From the NCBI GenBank assembly GCA_947579605.1, contig OX388317.1:18867384-18931383 (forward strand): 64,000 nucleotides of DNA, read 5' to 3'. This document shows positions 1 through 11,375 of this stretch, one piece after another. Numbering within the stretch: the stretch's first letter is position 1; each line of letters begins with the position of its first letter. Below the pieces are notes generated by a model. That model was not told where the DNA came from and did no database searches. It worked only from the letters and a program-made list of their open reading frames with translations. Made by a program: the position numbers and the translations under genes. The stretch is from Athripsodes cinereus. Its lineage: Eukaryota; Arthropoda; Insecta; Trichoptera; Leptoceridae.

Positions 1-430
1 GCTTACGCCTTTAATAGATGTTATAAACAATAATTGTACAACACCACCATCGTATCAAATTAAAACTCAAAACAAAAATAAAATATACTGCATCACTTCA
101 AATTATAAAAATAAAAATTAAAGACATTGTGTCACATAAACCACAGAATAAAATTACAACATATCAACAGCATCATGTCAAATCATAAAAAAAACTGTAT
201 CATATCTAACCATAAAATAAAGTTACAATACACTGCATCACATCGAATTTCAAAATAAAAATAAATCACACTGTCATGTCAAATTATAGAATAAAATTAC
301 AGCACATTCATCATGTCAAATCATAAAATAAAAATAAAACATATTGAATCATATCAAACCATAAAATAAATTTACAGCACACCACATAAAATTATAAAAT
401 AAAAAAAAAAAATACACCGTATCATATCAA
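1..430 (-). mobile_element. TAAA-tail LINE 3' UTR (truncated by window edge)
   Basis: The window opens inside a retrotransposon 3' UTR. On the minus strand it shows the GGCGTAAGC block that precedes the (TAAA)n tail, followed by AT-rich sequence with phrases such as catcatgtcaaatcataaaa. The same sequence recurs at 30891-31616, where the tail is complete. This copy holds about one unit of a 76-bp repeat that is present five times in the other copy. No coding sequence remains. The class (CR1/Jockey-like) is inferred from the tail type. Confidence 0.7.
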
Positions 431-539
431 ATAATTGATATGATACGTATCAATTATTACATCGTATTATAATTAAGTCCATTTGTTGTTGCTAATATAC
501 ATATAAATTTATTTCATATAGGTTTTTGTCTATGTATTT

Positions 540-612
540 AAACCATCACGGCATTCTCCACTAAAGGGGTAGCCAGTAGAGCAATAGCAGCATATTATAA
601 AAATGGAAGTTA
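540..612 (-). mobile_element. S1 SINE 3' fragment
   Basis: The sequence ccatcacggcattctccac followed by ggggtagccagtag matches the minus-strand 3' end of the S1 family. It is 5' truncated and diverged. The (TAG)n tail is not preserved and no target-site duplication is visible. The flanking intervals 431-539 and 613-1072 hold only AT-rich sequence; the open frame at 779-1042 opens with TTG and shows nothing recognisable. Confidence 0.65.
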
Positions 613-1072
613 TTCTCAATGTGGTTACAAAATACTACCAACATAAATTCTTTTTCTTTGGAAATTTTGGTATTATACCTACCTATTTATGTATTACGAG
701 TATATTAGGAATAGATAATAAATTACGCATATAAAAATTGGGGTTTAAAACCAGCATTATACTAGTTTTACGAGTAAATTGAACAGAAAATACTCGTCGT
801 TGTCTGAAGCGGCAAGAAAAATGTTAATGGTAGCATTTAACCCCTTGACTTACAATAATGTGTCACTTACGAAAGTTCAAAACAGGACCGGAATTCTAAA
901 TAGACTTTACAAACTTAATAAAAATATTTTCAAACTGTCTCACAACTGCCTACATACTAATATGAACCCTTTTATTTTCTATTATTATATACTTATGTTA
1001 AACTATAATATGATCAAGATTACTGTACTCTCGTTTTTTTAATCTAATTGTTTTGTGTCTTTTTTGTAACTG

Positions 1073-1165
1073 ATCGTTCCTTTGTATACATGTTTTGTAT
1101 GTTTACAGAGGTTTAACATGTAAAAGGCTTTGGCCGTAAATATTTGTAAATAAATAAATAAAGAT
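1073..1165 (+). mobile_element. TAAA-tail LINE 3' end
   Basis: A plus-strand 3' terminus: acatgtaaaaggctttggcc, a GCCGTAAAT block and then three TAAA units. This is the same terminus as in the LINE copies at 15640, 23171, 25238, 41589, 52105, 53816 and 59595. It is 5' truncated and no coding remnant is recognisable upstream. The interval 1166-1569 is featureless AT-rich sequence. Confidence 0.65.
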
Positions 1166-1569
1166 AATGTGTATCAAAAGTTGTAGGTAGGTACTTATTT
1201 TGACAAGTTTTACTTGTCTACGTTTTTGGGTGGAAATCATCCTCTATTGATTATTTCCACTTTCACCACACAAGCATATTGCTTACTGTGGGCATATTAT
1301 CTGTGTTCACATTTATGTTTTTTTTTATTTATTATTGTTATTTGTTATTTCTTAATTATTGCAGGTTTCTATAAGTTGTTTTTATTACAGTATTTTATTT
1401 TATCTTATGCATGCATGTTCATATGGGTATGTATATAATTATTTCATTATTTTTAAAACTTTTCACTTTGGGTTCCTGTATTATGATTTTTATTCTTATT
1501 TGTTTATTTTATTGTGAGTTTTGATTGCTTGGGTAGGCAGTAACTAATTATTATATTATTATTTTTTTA

Positions 1570-1715
1570 TGTTAAGGTTTAGGGTTGACTGGAAGACGTT
1601 GCTGAGCAGCAAGTCCACCTTTTGGCCTAATATTGTTTCTTGTCATATTTGTAATGTTGACTGTTATCGTATTATTTATTTGTGTAGAATTATGGCCAAT
1701 AAAGATTTATTTGTG
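1570..1715 (+). mobile_element. LINE-W 3' UTR remnant with AATAAA
   Basis: Contains gttgactggaagacgttgc with a GCTGAGCAGC stem, then tatggccaataaagattta. This resembles the LINE-W 3' UTR seen at 33180-33290 (plus) and 47005-47105 (minus): a tGGAAGAcattGC motif, a short palindrome and an AATAAAG near the end. No reading frame survives. From 1716 to 2153 I see nothing. Confidence 0.5.
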
Positions 1716-2153
1716 TTGAACGAATTGAATGACCTGCGAATTTATTGCATGTAATCAATTTCCTTTAATTTTTGTTTAGAGATGGTCGTTAGTTTGATTG
1801 TCAGGTATTATTAAATTTTGAATTTAAAATCCATGGTAATTATATTTACTTACGGTTGGTTCCAATAATATGCCCATCCATAACTGTCTGTATTAAATAA
1901 CATTTATATTATAGGAACATAAGATTTTAACTGATTATTGGAGCCGACCGTTAATCTCTCTAATGACTCACTGCCTTTTCAAATCAATTTAATTCTTTTT
2001 GTATTTTTGCACTTTTCTCTGGTGTTTAAAATATGGATTTATATTTTTTATTCAGAACCACTCCACATCAATTCAATTCATCTTCAGTCAATATTTCTAA
2101 TGCTCCGATTATTATGAAGGAACGGTCATTATGAATCAAAAGGGGAGATTTGT

Positions 2154-2309
2154 AGTTAAAGTAATACTACTACTACTACTATACCATCACGGCATATCCC
2201 ACAAGTGGGGTAGCCAGCAGATCAGCTGCATGTAAGAAACATGCAAACTGTCCTCTTCGTGCCAATATAAAATCAAGACATTCAGGATGGTCAGGAAGTT
2301 AAAGTAATA
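2154..2309 (-). mobile_element. S1 SINE, 5' truncated, with 13-bp target-site duplication
   Basis: The direct repeat AGTTAAAGTAATA stands at 2154-2166 and 2297-2309 and exactly brackets a 130-bp minus-strand S1 piece. The piece runs from a (CTA)n tail through the ccatcacggcatatcccaca block to the cattcaggatgg block. The TSD adjoins the tail on one side and the truncation point on the other. This is the signature of target-primed reverse transcription of a 5'-truncated transcript. Confidence 0.9.
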
Positions 2310-3614
2310 AAAGAAGAATAAGAACTTTTTTTATGAACGAGACTTTTCCAAGACATAAGAATGACCAAGGCAGAAAAGCATTAATTATAACTGTTGAGAT
2401 ATGCAGGAATAAATGTCATAAAGTAAAAAAATAATCAAACGGACAAGATCATAATGCTTGAAAATTAAACGTTGTAAACGCTAAAACTCGATATGACCAC
2501 TTTGGTCGGAAGTGAATAGGTATAGAGAAAATATAAATCTAAACAACAAGCATTGAACAGATTTTTTTACTAAAGATAAAGTATTTCATGAAAAATTTAA
2601 ACCTGCCTTCTTACCGTAATCCTTTGTTATTCTCCAATATGGATAGATTTGTTTTTCAAAAACAATATATTTTCAAGTTCTAATTGAAGCACGTTCAGGA
2701 AATCCTTTCAAAATGTAAGTAAATTTTAAGTGCTTTCCAAATTCAAAAATCCAAATCCTCTTCTGTTTAAGAACGAGTAGACATAGTGTGAGTGACGGAT
2801 TGATGGACTTAGCTCTGATTCCAGAGTGTGGAACAAAAATAACAGTCCGGATTGAATATCGCCAGTTAATAATGTCCGCACAATTTCACACAAAAGACCC
2901 TTGGAAGATAGATAATAACGGACCATAATACATATATTTATTACGGACGGTTACAATCTACATTCCTACATAATACAATATTGAATGACTTATCATGATA
3001 AATAGGTAGGCTCCTACCCAATAATAACTTTAAGCGGCAAACTAAAAGAAACGCATTATGAAAAATGTATGTATTTTATAGGCAAATTAGGTACACTTCT
3101 TTCCGGAAGTCCGGAACTCCAAATAATTTATCGCTCCATGAAGGTAATTTATATAAATGTGCTCAGTCTATTTATTTATATCTGACGTATTTCTTAGGAA
3201 CATAAAGAGGAAAATAGCCTCTTCTACCTGGATGAATTTTACGTCAGTTTTGTCATATTTTTTCATGGTTTTGTAAGAGCTGATAATTTTAAGAAACATT
3301 TCAATATAATTACGCTTTTAGTATTTTCACTTCGTATTCGTATTCGAATCTTGTGAACGATATTCACCGCCTTCACAATATTGAAGTTATAAAATTCAAA
3401 TAAAACACTGCATTACTTTAACTTATTACTGTTTACTGTTGTATTACTGTTACAACATCTGTAATTTTATTCCTTGTATTTAGTTTCCAATAAAAACTCG
3501 CTGATGATGGGTGTCTACCCAAAAAATCAAATATTATTCGCAGTGATAGTAATAGTGTTTTATGTATATTTTTTATTGAGTTGACATTTATTTTATAAAA
3601 CCCCCATTTTATTT
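2310..3614. other. No recognisable feature
   Basis: About 1.3 kb of AT-rich DNA. Short open frames on the minus strand (2726-2926 and 3433-3630) show no domain, codon bias or splice context that would support a gene. Confidence 0.5.
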
Positions 3615-3765
3615 CATGTAACAAAAACAAAATTGTCGTAAGTTTTACTATATTTTATTTATAAAATTAGTGACCAAGTTTGAGAATGACTTCATTAGTC
3701 GAAACCCGGTCATTAATTTTATAAACAAAATATAGTAAAACTTAAAACAATTTTTTTGTTACATG
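3615..3765. mobile_element. Foldback/MITE element, 151 bp
   Basis: The two arms are long imperfect inverted repeats of about 65-70 bp each. The left arm starts CATGTAACAAAAA. The right arm ends with its complement, TTTTTTTGTTACATG. The shared core gttttactatatttt..tttataaaatta.tgacc appears in both arms in opposite orientation. There is no coding capacity. A DNA transposon MITE is likely; the superfamily is not determined because no clear TSD is visible. Confidence 0.75.
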
Positions 3766-4821
3766 ACATGTTTTATATCTATTTTAATTCTATTAAAATT
3801 AACTTTCTCAAAGTTATTTCAAGTACTATACAATCATTAAAACGCAAATATTTGAAAATTAAAGTTCGTACGGTCAAATCAACTCATAATGACCTTCTCT
3901 AGCATTTCCTACAATTTGAGTACTCTTGTATTGGAAAAATTAAAAAAAATAAATCGGTATTATGCGTGTATTCAGAATGGATGCGAAATCATGTACTATA
4001 TTTATTTAAAAAATGTCTAAATCTATGTTTAATGAAGATTAATTTTATACGAAACACTATTTTTTAATTATTAAAAAGATTACTAGATATATTTTGTCTA
4101 TATAAAAAATGAGCGATGGGGCAAAATCAAGATTTCGTGTCGTTAGTTTTATGATTCGTTAAATTACTTGAACAAAAATTTACTTGGAACAAATTCATCC
4201 GCAGTGACGTGTTTTTACATATTTTTTTTATTACTTATTTATTCTACGAAGGACGAAGGAACATGAAAGTTTCTAATACGTGCAAATTATTTTCTTAGTC
4301 CTTGGAGTAAGACGTTATTCAGATTGTATGATATATATCGAAAATTTATCAAAATCTTTAAATATTGATCCGGCTTTACAATTTCGTCAAAAATTTAGGT
4401 AGCCAGTCTCAAATAAGTCCCAAGAAAAAAGCTTTTTAGCATGGGTGGCACTTTTTTCTATTTATCCATCCATCAATCTTTCCAAAACCAAAAGAGCAAG
4501 CTAATCAATTTATTAAATATATACTTATTTAAAGTTCTAATGGTAAGTTTTTTTAAATAAAATTATATACCTAATTATATAAAAATAGTAGATTAATTCA
4601 TTTTCGGAAACTCCATGGTTTACTTTGCATCTCATTATATGCATATAGGTTATATTATACATTTAACGCCATTGATATTAAAGAAAAATTAACTATTCTT
4701 TTTCACGTATCATCATATTCAAATTTATGTATTAAAGTATTTCTTTTGCACATGTGGCTTTAGTGTAATGTGTGTTGAATGGAATGTGTTGTAAAATAGA
4801 AATTATGTTCTTTTATTAACC
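3766..4821. other. No recognisable feature
   Basis: About 1.05 kb of AT-rich sequence with homopolymer runs. I found no coding, RNA or repeat signal shared with the rest of the window. Confidence 0.5.
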
Positions 4822-4935
4822 TCTCGCTCTCCTATTCTTTTCTGTAAGTTTTCAAGTGTCCTGTAAAAGGCTGGTGTTCGTAAAACTTCACATTTAAATA
4901 ATTTACATCTTTAACTCAGCGACGCGGCTTGCCAT
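4822..4935 (+). mobile_element. S1 SINE, 5' half
   Basis: Carries aagttttcaagtgtcctgta and aaaggctggtgttcg, then atctttaactcagcgacgcg and gcttgcca. These are the 5' and central S1 blocks in plus orientation. The 3' half and the (TAG)n tail are missing. The stretch 4936-5330 has nothing I recognise. Confidence 0.7.
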
Positions 4936-5334
4936 AAAAAAAAATGTCCCATAGTCAAAATAGCGTCTCACTATATTCATTTCAATAACAAAAAAGCAAC
5001 TATACCTACTATGTACATAATATTTGACACACTACAGTATATAGATGCTTGGTGACATAATTAAATCTGTCTATTCCCATTTGACATTAAAAAGTTTCCG
5101 CAGCGAGAAGGTTAGTTAGATACCTACTCGTATAATGAAATATTGTCTGTCCTAGTAACTAACTTTTAGTCTCGAAGTTGTTTTTTATATATTTTTTTAT
5201 CATTTATTTATGTCATTTGTACGTAAGAAATATAATATTTTTCCTTATTATTTAGTTAGTTTAAATACCCTGCGTTGACCAAGAAGTAATAAATTACAAA
5301 AATAAAAGGAAAATCAGTATAAAACTTAGTAATT

Positions 5335-5460
5335 CTCAAATAAAATAAAATAAATATTTATTATTTTTGTTTTGTGTTACTGTTGAGTAAGACTAACGCA
5401 CGACCGGTTTCGCGGACTCCGAGTTCGCATCATCAGGTGCTGATCTATACTATAAAACTT
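5335..5460 (+). repeat. Interspersed-repeat-like block (CGACCGGTTTCG motif)
   Basis: An AT-rich lead-in is followed by gcacgaccggtttcgcggac and gagttcgcatcatcagg. ACCGGTTTCG..CATCATCAG-type blocks are common in arthropod interspersed repeats. That class is from general knowledge; no second copy occurs in this window, so the assignment is tentative. Confidence 0.35.
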
Positions 5461-5479
5461 AGTACATTAAAGGAGACCC

Positions 5480-5710
5480 ACCGACCATCCGGATAGCGCA
5501 GAAGTATGGGGACTTCCATTTATCCGAATTCTACACTACACAAATTTTGTCCACACCGGAGGCGCCATAGTGGGCAGCCTGAGGGGCTGGCCGGCCAAAA
5601 ACCACCAAACCACCAAACCACCATAACCTCCATGTGTGGGATCTTTTGACTACACTCCTTCGATGTCCCTCTAGCTGAGAGAAGCAAATACATTTACAAT
5701 ATAAAACTAA
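5480..5710. other. GC-richer block of unknown nature
   Basis: About 230 bp clearly richer in GC than its surroundings, with a short tandem run of accaccaaacc units near 5600-5625. The minus-strand open frame across it is low-complexity and matches nothing I know. It may be part of an unrecognised element. From 5711 to 5984 I see nothing. Confidence 0.3.
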
Positions 5711-5984
5711 CAATATATTTACAAAGGCATTTCCTTAACCTAGAAAACAAATCAATATTTAAAATAAAAACAATAAATAAAAGGAAGAAAATAAAGAAAA
5801 AAAAAATAAGCAGACAGTCGAGTTGAGGTGTCCGGAAACTTCTTTTGCTATTCATGCCGGTGAACCTGAGGGTCGAACTACTAATAAAACTTGTAGTGGG
5901 TATCTCATCGAAAATAAAATGTTAATGTGTGAATACTTCTGTGAAAGGGGGCGAGTACCAGCGACCAAATAAAAGGATTAGCCC

Positions 5985-6125
5985 CCCCACTATGAATGTT
6001 TTATTTTTTGTTGGCACGGAGAGGATAGCTTTAATGTTTATTACATAACACAGTTGGTCTCTTGGCTACCCCACTTTTGGAATATACCGTGATGGTACAT
6101 TAGTAGAAATAGTAGTCTACAAAGG
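5985..6125 (+). mobile_element. S1 SINE 3' half
   Basis: Contains ttggcacggagaggatagct, then a ctaccccacttttggaatat block and accgtgatggtacattagta. This is a diverged S1 3' half ending in a decayed TAG-rich tail. The 5' half is absent. The interval 6126-6495 shows no feature. Confidence 0.75.
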
Positions 6126-6499
6126 AACCAAACTAGTCTACAATAATCAACAAACAAACGAATGGAGTAAAAAATTGACCAAAGTTTTTTTTTGTAATGA
6201 AAGTTTTAATTTATAATTCAGACATTCAAAAATAATAAATTAAAAACAACGTTCACAGATTTCACCAAAACTACGTCAAGGCTAAATTAAAAACTTTTTA
6301 TTCAAATTAATTTTTGTCTACGTTCAAAAAATATAATTTAAAACCTGGTAAAAAAGGTAATAAATAAAGTACTTATAAACATTAGGTACATGGTCAATTG
6401 TCTGATGATCCTGAACATTCATTTGGGAGATCCGGGGTTCCAATCTTGCTACCTATTTTATAAACAAATATCATATAAGCATATTACTTCCTAAGGATG

Positions 6500-7011
6500 T
6501 CAAATGTTCATCTACTATACTATACTATACCCTCACGCCGTGTCCCAAGTGGGGTAGGCAGAGAGAACGGAACGCCAAACCGATCTATCTTTACACACTT
6601 CCTTCGCTTCCTCCACATTCATACAGTTCCTCATACACGCACGTCGGTTCCTCTTACTCAACACGCGGCCGTCCTTGAGAATTTGATCCACGTGATCAAG
6701 CCACGTGGTTCTCGGACGCCCGCGTTTTCTCACACCCTTTCTTTCAGATGCTGGTGCACAATACCATTCTGGTACCGTCACTTACGTATGCAAGCGAGAC
6801 ATGGACGTGGTTGAAGAAGGACGAAAGTGGAATAAATGCAGTAGAGATACGATCGTTGAGAAGAATGGTTGGTAAAACGCTGCGTGATAGAGTGAAGAAT
6901 GAGCGGATGCAAGAAGACTTGTGGACAGAATGCGCGTGAATAAACTACGGTGGTTTGGGCATGTTGAACGAATGAACGAGGTAAGAATGACAAAGAGGAT
7001 CAAATGTTCAT
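6500..7011 (-). mobile_element. LINE-A insertion with 5' inversion (twin priming), 12-bp TSD
   Basis: The perfect 12-bp repeat TCAAATGTTCAT lies at 6500-6511 and 7000-7011. The 3' segment (about 6512-6750) is on the minus strand and ends in a (TATAG)n tail next to the left TSD. It encodes the LINE C-terminus, with GVRKRGRPRTTWLDHVDQ and the terminal VLSAYPTWDTA. The second segment (about 6751-6999) lies on the plus strand and encodes the part just upstream, with ASETWTWLKKDESGINAVEI. The copy at 46120-46618 has the same protein co-linear on one strand, which shows that the upstream part here is inverted. The element is a non-LTR retrotransposon; the piece covers only the region downstream of the reverse transcriptase, so it is not functional. 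Nothing is missing between the two breakpoints at protein level. Confidence 0.9.
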
Positions 7012-7080
7012 TTTGATCCAAATTTGAAAAAAGCACAATATGAACACATAATTGACATAAAATATTATTTTAGAATAATA

Positions 7081-7227
7081 TGAGCAGCGCTGGGAATCGT
7101 GGGAAGATGTGACGCAATTGGCGCATATTCGCTCTAAATAGAGGTCGCTGTTTTTTGCGCTGTGCTCCCGAGAGAGGAGCGTTGAAGGCGATGATAATGA
7201 TGATGATGAACATAAAGCAATAAATTC
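7081..7227 (+). mobile_element. LINE-B 3' end, 5' truncated
   Basis: The block gtgacgcaattggcgcatat, then tgtgctcccgagag and gaggagcgttgaaggcgatg, matches the 3' end of LINE-B at 61826-62300. It ends in a GATGATGATG tail. Only the final codons of ORF2 and the tail are present. No convincing target-site duplication is visible. Confidence 0.8.
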
Positions 7228-7304
7228 TGCTCGAATAAAGACAACACTTTATTGCTCTGAAATCATTATCATGGGAATGGTGCATTGTGAAATAGAGTCG
7301 ATCG

Positions 7305-7550
7305 GCTATTTCATCACGGCATATAACACCAGTAGAATAGCCAGCATATAATAAACAAGCAAGCTGTTCTCTCTTTACCGCACCGTAATAAAAAAATAAG
7401 ATAATCAGGTTAGGTGGCAAAACTTACCGCTGAATTTAAGATGTGAAATGTCCTTGTTTTTTCGAAAACTTGCTTTTTACAGGATACTCAGAAACTTCCT
7501 GAAAAGAGTGGAATACTGATTTTTTGCCGGATGCTCCACGGTGGAGTCAA
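7305..7550 (-). mobile_element. S1 SINE, near full length
   Basis: Reads on the minus strand from the 5' block (complement of gatgctccacggtgg near 7535) through ttacaggatactcagaaact, gctgaatttaagatgtgaaa and the tcatcacggcatataacacc 3' block. It is close to full length but diverged and lacks an intact (TAG)n tail. It helps define the S1 5' end independently of the 55107 copy. Confidence 0.8.
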
Positions 7551-8146
7551 TCACGCAATAGGAAATTGACGAAAAATAGGCCAACTGTATCGTTTCTCCT
7601 GTATCATTTTGCCTGATTCATATTCGTCTATTATTTTAGTTATTATTTTCTATTTGATTCATTTAATTGAAATTTCTTTGCTAAATGTTATTTAAACAAT
7701 ACAAAAAAAAGTGTTAAATAAAAATTACTTTCTTGATATTATGAAGAAAATAATCCAATAATAATATTTATGTTTAAAGGATCGTGTTATAAGTTTGAAG
7801 TTGCGAAATTGTTTTTTTTTCTTTCCGTCTAAAAGAAAACAATGTTTTTTCTGAAGATATTTTATTAAGAAGGAGAAAATTCTAATAAATAAAATAAATT
7901 GAAATACTCTATTGGACATCTTTATTTCGCTACAGCGTCAAAATGTCACTATAAACAAAATATTGTTTGTGTTGTATCTGAGACTAGAGATACATTTGTC
8001 TTTATTTTTTATTATTTTGTCTTTTCTTTGGAATAAAAAGAAATATTAGAAACAGTTCTGTGTCTTCATGATTTGAGATTGAAGATCGAAAAACCATTTT
8101 AGAAGGAATGCTCGCCGAGTACGTTTCATCGAATGCAAATTTATTA
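7551..8146. other. No recognisable feature
   Basis: AT-rich sequence with several homopolymer runs. The short minus-strand open frame at 7725-7919 is lysine/phenylalanine rich and looks like chance. Confidence 0.5.
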
Positions 8147-8785
8147 AAAAAAAATAATAATACCATCAATGTTAGTTATCATATTGATCCAGCATATTCT
8201 TAGCATTCTACAGTGGATCCACATTTCAAATTTTGTTTGTATGTTAATTATATTAGCTTTAAGAGTCCACGCCTCTACACCGTAAAGTAAAATCGACCAT
8301 ACGTAACATTTGACCATTCTTTGTCTCAGCTTTAGGTTTATAATGTCGTCACAAAGAAGGTTTTTCATCTTACTGAATGCTGTCCATGCCGCTTCTATTT
8401 TGCAGTTTATCTCAGTGTCAGGTTCCAATTTCTCAGTGATGATGCTTCCCGAGAACTTGAGCTGATAACAAACATTGATGTTCTACGTAGAGCTAATGCA
8501 AATAGAGAACTGTTCACCATGGTTAAGCTCTGTAAAATATCATATTTTGGCCATGCAATGAAAGGTAACAAATACACTAATCTCCAGCTCATCATGAAGG
8601 GGAAGATCAAGGGCCGCAGAGGGGCAAGGAGAAGATATATCTCCTGGCTTCGAAACATTCTAGAGTGGACCGGTGTCAGAACCGTGGGGGAGCTGTTTTG
8701 CGCTGCCCAGGACAGGAAAGCTTTCTCTCAAATGGTCGTCAACATCGGGGGGACCCGGCAAGACACGTAAAGAAGAATACTATAT
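8147..8785 (+). mobile_element. LINE insertion with 5' inversion (second twin-priming case)
   Basis: The plus-strand segment (about 8463-8785) encodes a LINE ORF2 C-terminus: ITNIDVLRRANANREL, ISYFGHAMKG, then GRRGARRRYISWLRNI and VGELFCAAQDRKAFSQM, ending in DT and a stop. The minus-strand segment (about 8147-8463) encodes the region directly upstream in this protein family: EPDTEINCKIEAAW, CYVWSILLYGVEAWTLK and FEMWIHCRMLRICW, ending in ITNID. The ITNID coding stretch is present at both breakpoints, about 17 bp of overlap. This is the layout expected from twin priming: the inverted upstream part sits at the left flank and the 3' part is intact. It is 5' truncated, lacks the catalytic RT core and shows no clear TSD. 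Confidence 0.85.
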
Positions 8786-8906
8786 TTTTCGGTCCTATTG
8801 ATATGATAGATGTTTATATATCTACCTAAGTAAGATTATTTTGTATTCTTAGTAACTAATAGTCAAAGACTTTATCGATTCTTTCCAGAATGATAGTTAT
8901 TCAAGC

Positions 8907-9098
8907 TTTCAGAAAAATACTACTACTACTATACCATCACGGAATATCTCACAAGTGGGGTATAGCCAGCAGACTAGCTGCATGTTATAAAAATGCAAGC
9001 CGTTCTCTCCGTACCAATATAAAATGAAAACATTCAGGATGGATGGCAAGTCTCATCGGTGAATTGAAGATGTAAAATGTCTTTATTTTTTCAGAAAA
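8907..9098 (-). mobile_element. S1 SINE, 5' truncated, with 10-bp TSD
   Basis: TTTCAGAAAA occurs at 8907-8916 and 9089-9098, bracketing a minus-strand S1 piece with a TACTACTACTA tail, accatcacggaatatctcac, gtgccaat-like and aacattcaggatgga blocks. The truncation point lies in the middle of the element. The TSD is AT-rich, but its placement exactly at tail and truncation point supports it. Confidence 0.8.
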
Positions 9099-9406
9099 CT
9101 TTTTGGTGAAAACTTTTTTTACACTTTTCACTGTATTTTATAGAAAAATTAAATTATAATAAAAAAAAAACAGCCAGGATACTGTTTTCTTCTGTTTCAT
9201 GATGCAAGCAGGACAATAAATTTCATTATACTAACTTAACTTCCAAGTGACTTTATTAATAACGTATACGAGTATTCGGAGATTCGGCAACATCTTCAGA
9301 CGATTACAAGAAAAAATCATTTATTTACCTTGATATGGACTTTCAACTACCTTTGGTCATAAATACATTTTTTTTAAAATATTTACCGTTTCAAGATCAA
9401 GCAAGT

Positions 9407-9542
9407 GGGCCTAGTCAAAACACATTTAAGCGTTACGTTTTCGTTCAAACGTGGACGACGTTGCGAGAACGTGTCAATTTTCGTAGCTACTTGTGTATTT
9501 TAGCTCCGAAAATTGACGCGTTCATGTGTTTTGACTAGACCT
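9407..9542. mobile_element. MITE-like foldback, 136 bp
   Basis: Termini GGGCCTAGTCAAAACACAT and ATGTGTTTTGACTAGACCT are inverted repeats of about 18 bp with few mismatches. A second inverted pair lies inside: tgtcaattttcgtagcta against tagctccgaaaattgacgcg. There is no coding capacity. The superfamily is unresolved because I cannot define a clean TSD. Confidence 0.7.
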
Positions 9543-10270
9543 ACAGATTTTTTTGGAAACAAAATCCACGTAAACGTAGTTAGTCGGTGAATTATTTTTG
9601 GCAAACATTCTCTATACTAGAACCATTATCATTTCGCAGTGGAAAAAAATGTATAACAAATTGCAGATTACCCTCAATCTAGTCCGCAGTGCTATTTTTT
9701 TGCGTCACAAAGAGACAATATATAATTTGTGGGTTTCTTCTGAAACGATTCTCTTTCCTTACAAAATTACTTTTGTAGCCGACATGTCTAATTTAATATA
9801 AATCTAACTTTGAAAATAATTACATTTGTTTTCGTTTTTATTTACAAAGTTGACATGGTTATTTTGATTATATTATTTTTTCTTCATTCTTCTCACTTCG
9901 ACGTATTTCTTGGAAACACAAGACAGAAACAAACCTTTTTAGTTCAAAATAATATATCTACAACAATCGATTTAAATCTTTTTCATAACAAATTTGCTTT
10001 GGTATCAATAATTATATAGGATAATATATAATTTTACTAATTGAAAGAATGTATTTAATTTGTTATATATGTTTGTTATATAGATGAAAATAATAAAGTT
10101 AAAAATAATATAAATAAAGGCATACTTAAGTGTGAATTTTACTAACACATTATTATTTTGTGGAGTTTGAAATTTCGTGAAAATATTTGTTTTTACAGTG
10201 TTTGTGTTTAAATTATTTTTATAATTTTTATATTATTATTTTGTCTTCTTTTGAGTATTGATCGTGTCTC
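9543..10270. other. No recognisable feature
   Basis: AT-rich sequence with chance-like short open frames (9598-9801 and 9810-10019). No repeat shared with the rest of the window was recognised. Confidence 0.45.
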
Positions 10271-10318
10271 ATTTATTTCTTATTCGTTTACTTTTTTTTA
10301 AACGAATAAGAAATAAAT
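10271..10318. repeat. Perfect 20-bp inverted repeat (hairpin)
   Basis: ATTTATTTCTTATTCGTTTA at 10271-10290 is exactly complementary to 10299-10318, with an 8-nt loop of C plus seven T. A perfect 20-bp stem is unlikely by chance even in AT-rich DNA. It may be the remains of a foldback element. The surrounding 10319-10896 shows nothing else except a (TAA)n run near 10587-10605. Confidence 0.75.
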
Positions 10319-10896
10319 AAAAACGTTTAAGAGGAAGACCTACTCAAATAAAATATCATGATTAGGTAAAATGTCGTTTAGTATATAATAAAAAAATTCC
10401 GCCGAATTATCCAATAGGAGAACACCTTTATTGCTTAGATGTGTGTATTAAGACAAATGTTATATTTGAATGTGTTAGTGCAATACGACACGACGGTATA
10501 AATAATAATAATAGTGCATCTCAATACGAGTATCGAAGTTCCGCTGATATTATTATTTTCTCAGCTCATAGTCAGGACCAAGGATTAATAATAATAATAA
10601 TAATAAAAATAATGCTTAGTCCAAAATATTCAACCAAAGTTTTGTGCGTTTATAATATTACTAGCTCAGTATCCGGCTTTACCCTGAGAATATTGTCAAA
10701 TAAAAAGTATGATTAGAACAATTCTTGACAAAGAAAGAAAAATTATTTTATAAATAAAATTTTTGATATTATTATGTTGGTTTCTGAAAATTGAAAATTT
10801 TAGGTTAGATTAGTTGAAAAACATTAACGATTTATTTTATATCATAGTCTAGTATTTATTATCAATTGAAATATATTTTTTTTTGGAAGTTGACAT

Positions 10897-10975
10897 TATC
10901 ACGGCATCTCCCACAATTTGTTATTCAGTGAACTAACTGCACGTAAGGGGTACTGTTCATAAAGACAAGGTCACA
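10897..10975 (-). mobile_element. S1 SINE 3' fragment
   Basis: The blocks ttatcacggcatctcccaca and actaactgcacgtaagggg match the minus-strand 3' end of S1. The middle is diverged and no tail or TSD is clear. Confidence 0.55.
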
Positions 10976-11375
10976 TTTTGTGCCTTTTTTCAAATTGTCT
11001 AATAATATTGTCTAAATCATTACCAGATACTATATAATATATGATAGCAGCCACATTTAAGGATAATCAATAAATACCGACCTATAACATGAAATACACA
11101 ACGATTATAACTATGCATTTCTATTGCTTGTTTAATATAAACTTCTGTAGCACAATACACAAACAATACAAGCACACATACGAATTTACTCAAATTATTT
11201 TTACAAAGTCCAGTGAGTGAATGCGGAAAGAAGCGATGAAGAGAGAGGGGAGAGGTTAGAGGGGGACACACTAGTGCATCATACAGCGGGACACACAGTG
11301 GCGTGCTTTCCACACATGCAAAATAGCACCCGATTACATATTTTTCATATAAATTTCTTATAGGTATGAAAATAT

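Noticed and set aside
779..1042. 87-codon plus-strand open frame as a gene
   Set aside because: It opens with TTG, has no domain and is AT-driven. Nothing supports expression.
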